A stretch of DNA of 11,877 nucleotides from an uncultured Woeseia sp. (GTDB taxonomy: Bacteria > Pseudomonadota > Gammaproteobacteria > Steroidobacterales > Woeseiaceae): positions 1 to 11,877 of the forward strand of contig CALALV010000119.1 of NCBI GenBank assembly GCA_937925605.1. The letters run 5' to 3'. Of the stretch, positions 7,311-11,877 are shown in pieces. Every line of letters begins with the position of its first letter. The first letter of the stretch is position 1. Position numbers and translations under genes: made by a program. The notes under the pieces are model-generated. The model did no database searches. It was not told where the DNA came from and saw only the letters and a program-made list of their open reading frames with translations.

Positions 7311-7337
7311 CTGCACGAAAAGACCGGCAGGTACCTG

Positions 7338-8579
7338 ATGATCCCGTTGCTCATCCGTCATGCAGTCCTCGTGCTGGTGCTGCTCGCGACCGGCAGTACA
7401 GCGCCCGCGCCGACCGCGCAGGCCGGCGAGGCGCCGTATCTCGTGCTGGTGTCGATCGACGGCTTCCGCCACGACTACCCGGACCTGTACCCGACGCCCG
7501 CGCTCGCGCGCATCGCCGCCGCGGGCGTGCGCGCCGCGTCGCTGCGGCCGGTCTGGCCGACGCTGACCTTCCCGAACCACTACAGCATCGCTACCGGCCT
7601 GTACCCGGCCGAGCACGGCATCGTCGGCAACCGCTTTCCCGCGGCAGACCGCGAAAGCTGGTACGAGTACAAGGACCGGACGACGGTGCAGGACGGCCGC
7701 TGGTACGGCGGCGAGCCGATCTGGGTCGCAGCCGAGCGCGCGGGGCTGCCGGCCGCCGCGTACTACTTCGTAGGCACCGAGGCCCCGGTCGGCGGCGTGT
7801 CACCGTCGGACTGGCGGGCGTTCGACGACGGCGTGCCCGGCGAGGCGCGGGTCGCGCAGGCGCTCGACTGGCTCGCGCGGCCGGACGAGACGCGGCCGCA
7901 CGTCGTCACGCTGTACTTCGAGCACGTCGACGTCGCCTCCCACCGGCACGGCCCCGGATCGGCCGAGGCCGCCGCGGCCGTCGCCACGGTCGACGGCTGG
8001 CTGGGCGAATTGCTGGACGGTATCGCCAGGCTGCCGGTCGCGCGGCAGACCTACGTCGTCGTGGTCTCCGACCACGGGCAGCTGCCGACCCGGCTCGACG
8101 AACCGTCTTTCGTCATCGAGGAGGTCGCGAACCTCGACGGCGTCCAGGTAGTCAATCACGGGTCGCTGGCCATGCTGTTCCTCGATCCGGCGGAGCGCGA
8201 GCGGGCGGCCGGGCTGCGCGACGCGATCAACGCCCGCTGGGAACACGGCCGCGCCTGGCTGCGCGACGAGGCGCCTGCCGCCTGGCACGTCGCGGGCAGC
8301 CCGCGCATGCCCGACCTGCTGGTACAGGCGGACCCCGGCTACACGGTCGTCAGCCGCGCCGGCGGCGAGGTGAAGCTGACGGCGGGCGACCACGGCTGGG
8401 CGCCGGAAACCGCGGGAATGCACGGCGTGTTCCTGGCCTGCGGTCCCGGCCTGCCGGCCGGCCGGCGCCTGCCCGCGATCGGCGCCGTGGACGTCTACCC
8501 GCTGCTGCTCGACATGCTCGGCCTGCCCGACGGGCGCGGCGTCGATCGCGAGTCGCCGCTCGCCGGCTTGCTAGAATGA
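7338..8579 (+). CDS. Exported nucleotide pyrophosphatase/phosphodiesterase (NPP) family enzyme
   Basis: The 413-residue protein belongs to the alkaline-phosphatase superfamily, NPP branch, hydrolysing phosphodiester or pyrophosphate bonds with two zinc ions. The metal and catalytic set is complete: Asp41 in SIDGFR, nucleophile Thr77 in LTFPNHYSIATGLYP, Asp198 and His202 in HVDVASHRHGP, Asp245 and His246 in VVSDHGQ, and His352 in AGDHGW. Residues 1 to about 29 form a signal peptide, so it acts in the periplasm or outside. I chose the ATG at 7338 (AGGT about 8 bases upstream) because it gives this leader; an in-frame ATG at 7293 adds a charged 15-residue extension, and the longer open frame upstream is antisense to the M55-like gene. 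Substrates could be nucleotides, nucleotide sugars or phospholipid head groups; the sequence does not decide. The mscS-like gene follows after 51 bp and may be co-transcribed. Confidence 0.88.
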   Translation: MIPLLIRHAVLVLVLLATGSTAPAPTAQAGEAPYLVLVSIDGFRHDYPDLYPTPALARIAAAGVRAASLRPVWPTLTFPNHYSIATGLYPAEHGIVGNRFPAADRESWYEYKDRTTVQDGRWYGGEPIWVAAERAGLPAAAYYFVGTEAPVGGVSPSDWRAFDDGVPGEARVAQALDWLARPDETRPHVVTLYFEHVDVASHRHGPGSAEAAAAVATVDGWLGELLDGIARLPVARQTYVVVVSDHGQLPTRLDEPSFVIEEVANLDGVQVVNHGSLAMLFLDPAERERAAGLRDAINARWEHGRAWLRDEAPAAWHVAGSPRMPDLLVQADPGYTVVSRAGGEVKLTAGDHGWAPETAGMHGVFLACGPGLPAGRRLPAIGAVDVYPLLLDMLGLPDGRGVDRESPLAGLLE

Positions 8580-8630
8580 CCGGCGCCGCGCCGCGGCGAC
8601 ACTCACCTGGTGCCATTTCGGGGTTTCACG

Positions 8631-10109
8631 ATGCGCTCGATCCGCAGTTCGCTCCTGTTCGTCTTCCTGCTCGCTGCCGGCCTGCCGGGCCATGCCCAGC
8701 AGCCGGCCGACGCGCCGCCGCCGGCTGACGAGACCGCGGCCGAGCTCGAGCAGCTGGTCGACACGCTGAAGGACGAGGAAGCGCGGCAGCGGCTGATCGC
8801 CGATCTCGAGAGCCTGCTCGAGGCGCGCCGCGCGCAACAGGCCGAGGCCGAGGCACCGCTGAAGGCGAGCGACACGCTGGAAATCGCGAAGGATTTCGTG
8901 CTCGGCCTCTGGGACCGCGTGACCTCGATCGATCCGCAGCAGGTACTGATTTCCACGCTGGTGACCTTCGCCGTGCTGTTTGGCGCGGTGCTGCTGCGCT
9001 GGCTGATCGTCGTCCTGTTGCGGCGCCTGTATGCGCGGCTGGCGCGCGGCGCCGACGACGAGACCGAAGCCACGGGGTCCGCGAGCGAGGCGGACAGCAA
9101 GAAGGCCGAGCTGCCCGGCTCAGTGACGCGCCTCATTACCCTGATCATCGGTGTCATTGCGCTCGCGCTGATCGCGGAGAGCTGGGGCGGCGGCCTGTCC
9201 GACCTGCTGCGCACGGACATCGGCGCGCGGCTGGCCGAGACCGCGCTGGCGATCGGCCTGATCCTCGTCATGACCGTCGCGCTGTGGAACGCAGCCGAAC
9301 TCTTGATCGACCGCGTGCTGCGGCTTGCGACCCGCAAGCACGACCGCGACCGCACGGCACGCCGGCTCGACACGCTGGTACCGCTGCTGACGAAGGCGCT
9401 GCAGGGCACGATCGGGGTCATGGCCGCGCTGCTGATCCTCTCGGAGCTCGGCATCAACATCGGGCCGCTGCTGGCCGGCGCCGGCATCCTCGGCCTGGCC
9501 GTCGGTTTCGGCGCGCAGACGCTGGTCAAGGACCTGATCACGGGCGTGACGACCCTGCTCGAGGACAGCGCGACGGTGGGCGACGTCATCGAGGTGGCGG
9601 GGCACACCGGCGTCGTCGAGGAGATGCGCATCCGCATCGTGCAGCTGCGCGACATCTCCGGCAACGTGCACCTCGTGCCCTACAGCGAGGTAACGTCGAT
9701 CAAGAATTTCACCAAGGACTTCTCCTACTACCTGTTCGACATCGGCGTCGCCTACCGCGAGGACACCGACGAGGTCTGCAAGCTGCTGCTCGAGATCAGC
9801 GAGGAGATGCAGAAGGACGAGAAGTACGGGGAGAACATCCTCGAGGGGCTCGAGATCCTCGGCCTGGACCGCTTCGGCGATAGCGCGGTCGTGATCCGCG
9901 CCCGCGTGAAGACCGAGCCCGGCCTGCAGTGGCAGACCGGCCGCGAATTCAACCGGCGGATCAAGAAGCGCTTCGACGAGGCCGGTATCGAGATCCCGTT
10001 CCCGCACACGACGGTCTACTTCGGCGAGCCGAAGGAAGGCAGGCCGCCGGCTATGCAGCTGGCGCTGGCAGACGGTGCGGCGGAGCAACTGGCGGGCAAG
10101 GGCGAGTAA
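8631..10109 (+). CDS. MscS-family mechanosensitive ion channel with periplasmic coiled-coil extension
   Basis: This 492-residue channel of the small-conductance mechanosensitive family should sit in the inner membrane and release solutes under hypo-osmotic stress. Residues 1-22 look like a signal peptide (cut after GHA), followed by a charged Glu/Leu/Arg-rich, probably coiled-coil segment (about 33-75). Membrane segments lie near 105-130, 165-185, 201-223 and 250-271. The conserved pore helix region is at 278-301 (GPLLAGAGILGLAVGFGAQT), then the cytoplasmic beta domain (DVIEVAGHTGVVEEM, NVHLVPYSEV) and an alpha/beta C-terminus ending IPFPHTTVYFGEPKEG. It is longer than E. coli MscS (286 residues) because of the N-terminal part. 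Upstream GTG at 8610 is in frame, but the ATG at 8631 has a GGGG about 8 bases before it and begins the signal peptide directly. Stop is TAA. Confidence 0.9.
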   Translation: MRSIRSSLLFVFLLAAGLPGHAQQPADAPPPADETAAELEQLVDTLKDEEARQRLIADLESLLEARRAQQAEAEAPLKASDTLEIAKDFVLGLWDRVTSIDPQQVLISTLVTFAVLFGAVLLRWLIVVLLRRLYARLARGADDETEATGSASEADSKKAELPGSVTRLITLIIGVIALALIAESWGGGLSDLLRTDIGARLAETALAIGLILVMTVALWNAAELLIDRVLRLATRKHDRDRTARRLDTLVPLLTKALQGTIGVMAALLILSELGINIGPLLAGAGILGLAVGFGAQTLVKDLITGVTTLLEDSATVGDVIEVAGHTGVVEEMRIRIVQLRDISGNVHLVPYSEVTSIKNFTKDFSYYLFDIGVAYREDTDEVCKLLLEISEEMQKDEKYGENILEGLEILGLDRFGDSAVVIRARVKTEPGLQWQTGREFNRRIKKRFDEAGIEIPFPHTTVYFGEPKEGRPPAMQLALADGAAEQLAGKGE

Positions 10110-10334
10110 GCGTGACGGCGTAGTGGCGGCGGGGAGCCTTCCGCGCGGCCGGCACGGCACCTGCAGCTCCGCGTCGCTCCTGGCTGCGGGCCGGCGGCTT
10201 GCCGTGTGCTGCCGGGAAACGGGTGCGAGTTCCCGGGGGCAGGGACCGCCGGGTACCGTTTCGAGGGGTTGCGCGGAGACCTGCCAATGTTTAGCTTCCG
10301 CGCTCACGCGAGAACAACAAGAATGGAGACTCAC
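10110..10334 (+). other. Intergenic region after the MscS-like gene
   Basis: This GC-rich 225-bp stretch separates the channel gene from the small membrane protein gene. It contains several short palindromic runs of C and G but no hairpin followed by a T run, so no clear terminator. Near its 3' end TTGCGC (10269-10274) and TAGCTT (10292-10297), 17 bp apart, are a weak sigma-70-like pair for the next gene. An in-frame ATG at 10206 would extend the small protein by 43 residues of unlike, glycine-rich sequence and is rejected. Confidence 0.4.
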
Positions 10335-10715
10335 GTGGACAGGAAATTCGTCCTCACTGCATCGGGTTACGGTCTGCTCGGCCTCGCGCTGGGCATCTAC
10401 ATGGCGGCGAGCCACGATCACGGACAGCGTGTCACCCACGCGCACATCATGCTGATCGGCTTCGCCGTCTCGTTCTTCTACGCGGCCGCGCACCGGCTCT
10501 GGCTGTCGACCGACGGCGAGCGCCTGGCACGCATCCAGTTCTACGCGCACCAGATCGGCACCGCGGGGGTCGTGCTCGGGCTGTACCTGCTGTACGGCGG
10601 GCACGTGCCGATGGAGCGCATCGAGCCGCTGCTGGCCGGCTCGTCGGTCGTCGTGCTGATCGCCTTCGCGATGATGAAATGGCAGTTGATCCGGGCCCGC
10701 CCGGAGCGCGCCTGA
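10335..10715 (+). CDS. Small histidine-rich four-helix membrane protein
   Basis: Predicted 126 residues with four membrane helices (about 5-26, 33-56, 66-87 and 92-118). Histidines cluster at the helix 1/2 junction and in helix 2 (His27, His29, His35, His37, His53), with His72 in helix 3 and His90 after it. The motif THAHIMLIGF resembles helices of haem-copper oxidase/NO reductase subunit I, and I recall similar short uncharacterised inner-membrane proteins in marine Gammaproteobacteria. No function is established. I prefer GTG at 10335, since GGAG at 10325-10328 is ideally spaced; the ATG at 10323 (adding METH) has no ribosome binding site of its own because that GGAG lies inside it. The 225-bp gap before it holds only weak promoter-like hexamers (TTGCGC 10269, TAGCTT 10292). 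It ends 34 bp from a convergent gene. Haem or metal binding is inference from the histidines. Confidence 0.7.
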   Translation: MDRKFVLTASGYGLLGLALGIYMAASHDHGQRVTHAHIMLIGFAVSFFYAAAHRLWLSTDGERLARIQFYAHQIGTAGVVLGLYLLYGGHVPMERIEPLLAGSSVVVLIAFAMMKWQLIRARPERA

Positions 10716-10749
10716 GCCGTTCGCCGCGGCGGCCTGCGCTGCTGGGCCG

Positions 10750-11877
10750 CTAGCCGCCGCCCGGGGTCGTTCGCCCGTTCGCGGGGTCCAGGCGCAGGTA
10801 GCGGCTGGGATGACGGTCGAGCACGTTGTCCTCGAAGCCGTCGACCCGCGGTGCCACGAGGTGCTTCGAGACGTAGAAATACAGCGGGATCAGCGGATGG
10901 TCGGCGAGCAGCGTCGCCTCGGCCTGCGCGAATAAACGCGCCCGCTCTCCGGCGTCGACAGTGGCGACCGCTTCCGCGAGCTGCCGATCGTAGACCTCGC
11001 TGCTGTACGCGGGCAGGTTCTGCGGGCTGTCCGCGCGAAACAGGTCGAGGAAGGTCAGCGGGTCGTCGTAGTCGCCGAACCAGCTGAAACGCATGACGTC
11101 CCATTCGTCGCGGCGGTCGCGGGTCTCGAGGAAGTATTGCCACTCGCGGCGGTCCAGTTCGACCTCGACGCCCAGCGCGTTCTCCCACATGTCCACGATG
11201 GCGAGCGCGATCTGTTCGTGCACGCCGCCCGCGTCGTATACGTAACTCAGCGCGAGCGGCCGGTCGGGACCGTAGCCTGCGTCGCGGTACAGGGCGCGCG
11301 CCCGCTCAAGGCGCGCCGCGTCGTCGAGGGTGCGCCAGTCGTAGGACGGTCCCGCGTAGGCATGGACCCCGGGCGGGACCAGTGCGTACGCGGGGGCCTC
11401 GCCGCGGCCGGTGACCTCGACGATGCGTTTGCGGTCGATCGCTAGCGACAGCGCGGCGCGCAGTGCCGGGTTGTTGAGCGGCGGCTCGCCGAGGTCGAGC
11501 GCGAGGTAGTAGAGCGCGAGCATCGGCGCGATGCGCAGCTCGCCGGCGTGCGTCTCGCGCAGTGCCGGCAGCGCCTCGGGCGGGATCGTGTGCGTGATGT
11601 CGAGTTCGCCGCTGCGGTACATGTTCAGCTCGGCGGCCTCGTCGACGACCGGCAGGTAGACGACTTCGTCGATTGCGACGCTGGCGGATTCCCGGTACAG
11701 CGGGTTGCGCGCGAGCCGGATCGGACCCATGAAGTCGCGCGAGCGCAGTACGAAGGGCCCGTTGCCGATGAAGCTGCCGGGATCGCCGGCATCGACCGAG
11801 CGCGCCGCCCGCGGGTGCAGCGGGTAGGCGAGCGGCATCGCCAGCACGGACAGCAGCTGGCCCGCGGGCCGGGACAG
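10750..11877 (-). CDS. Peptide-type ABC transporter substrate-binding protein (family 5), C-terminal part
   Basis: The frame stays open to the right edge, so the start and signal peptide are outside; the GTG at 11847 is internal. The visible 375 residues match the C-terminal two thirds of OppA/DppA-type binding proteins. Hallmarks are SLAIDRKRIVE, the MRFSWFGDYDDPLTFLDLF region with RADSPQNLPAYSS after it, and LLADHPLIPLYFYVSKHLVAP near the end (given here as ADHPLIPLYFYVS). Such proteins capture oligopeptides in the periplasm for an ABC importer. No permease or ATPase gene is downstream: the next gene is convergent, so this is the last gene of its unit or a stand-alone receptor. The stop is TAG. 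The region before the stop encodes a short Gly/Pro/Thr tail after SRYLRLDPAN. Confidence 0.88.
   Translation of the reverse strand: MSRPAGQLLSVLAMPLAYPLHPRAARSVDAGDPGSFIGNGPFVLRSRDFMGPIRLARNPLYRESASVAIDEVVYLPVVDEAAELNMYRSGELDITHTIPPEALPALRETHAGELRIAPMLALYYLALDLGEPPLNNPALRAALSLAIDRKRIVEVTGRGEAPAYALVPPGVHAYAGPSYDWRTLDDAARLERARALYRDAGYGPDRPLALSYVYDAGGVHEQIALAIVDMWENALGVEVELDRREWQYFLETRDRRDEWDVMRFSWFGDYDDPLTFLDLFRADSPQNLPAYSSEVYDRQLAEAVATVDAGERARLFAQAEATLLADHPLIPLYFYVSKHLVAPRVDGFEDNVLDRHPSRYLRLDPANGRTTPGGG

Noticed and set aside
6318..7337. Long upstream in-frame extension of the phosphodiesterase
   Set aside because: It is antisense to the M55-like gene, low-complexity, and would bury the signal peptide at residue 341. 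The ATG at 7338 gives a normal exported enzyme.
9120..10604. 494-codon minus-strand open frame opposite the MscS-like gene
   Set aside because: Its composition is Gln/Arg/Asp/Val-rich without recognisable motifs, and it runs across the coding strand of a well-supported channel and a second gene.
10716..10749. Possible terminator between the convergent small membrane protein and substrate-binding protein genes
   Set aside because: The 34 bp contain only short GGCC and CCGCGG palindromes with no stable stem followed by T residues; too weak to call.

Overview
The window is GC-rich (roughly two thirds G+C by eye) bacterial chromosome. A TonB-dependent outer-membrane receptor, a lipobox lipoprotein, several signal peptides and an MscS channel point to a Gram-negative. 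The protein style (M14 peptidase with a GATase-like tail, receptor plus beta-helix lipoprotein) suggests a Gammaproteobacterium of the Xanthomonadales/Woeseia/Wenzhouxiangella kind, but this is inference. I see no mobile element, CRISPR array, rRNA or tRNA.

Left part (1-5690). The 3' end of a plus-strand M14-type metallopeptidase gene converges, across a 12-bp-stem hairpin, on a minus-strand two-gene unit. In transcription order this unit is a surface-type beta-helix lipoprotein (4016-5686) and, 23 bp later, a 916-residue TonB-dependent receptor (1242-3992). The two look like an outer-membrane uptake pair.

Middle (5687-7340). About 540 bp of non-coding DNA precedes the lipoprotein. It contains four 7-bp half-sites spaced exactly 11 bp apart, resembling inverted Pho-box half-sites, with a -10-like hexamer exactly 10 bp downstream of the last one. 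Two more half-sites lie further upstream in the same 11-bp register. This is the most interesting signal here: it suggests that the receptor/lipoprotein pair belongs to a phosphate-starvation regulon. A secreted M55 D-aminopeptidase-like protein follows (6231-7163, minus). Its promoter is a clear extended -10 with a perfect inverted repeat at the predicted start of transcription.

Right part (7338-11877). Plus-strand genes encode an exported nucleotide pyrophosphatase/phosphodiesterase-family enzyme (7338-8579), an MscS-family channel (8631-10109) and a small His-rich four-helix membrane protein (10335-10715). These converge on the C-terminal part of a minus-strand peptide-type ABC substrate-binding protein that runs off the window (10750-11877).

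Taken together, the region looks like envelope nutrient scavenging: peptide cleavage and uptake (M14, M55, substrate-binding protein) and probably phosphate scavenging (phosphodiesterase, Pho-box-like receptor operon). The genes lie in several separate transcription units, so a single shared pathway is not demonstrated. No wholly new system is evident; the unresolved points are the substrate of the receptor/lipoprotein pair, the M55 protein without the family's proposed cysteine, and the small histidine-rich membrane protein.
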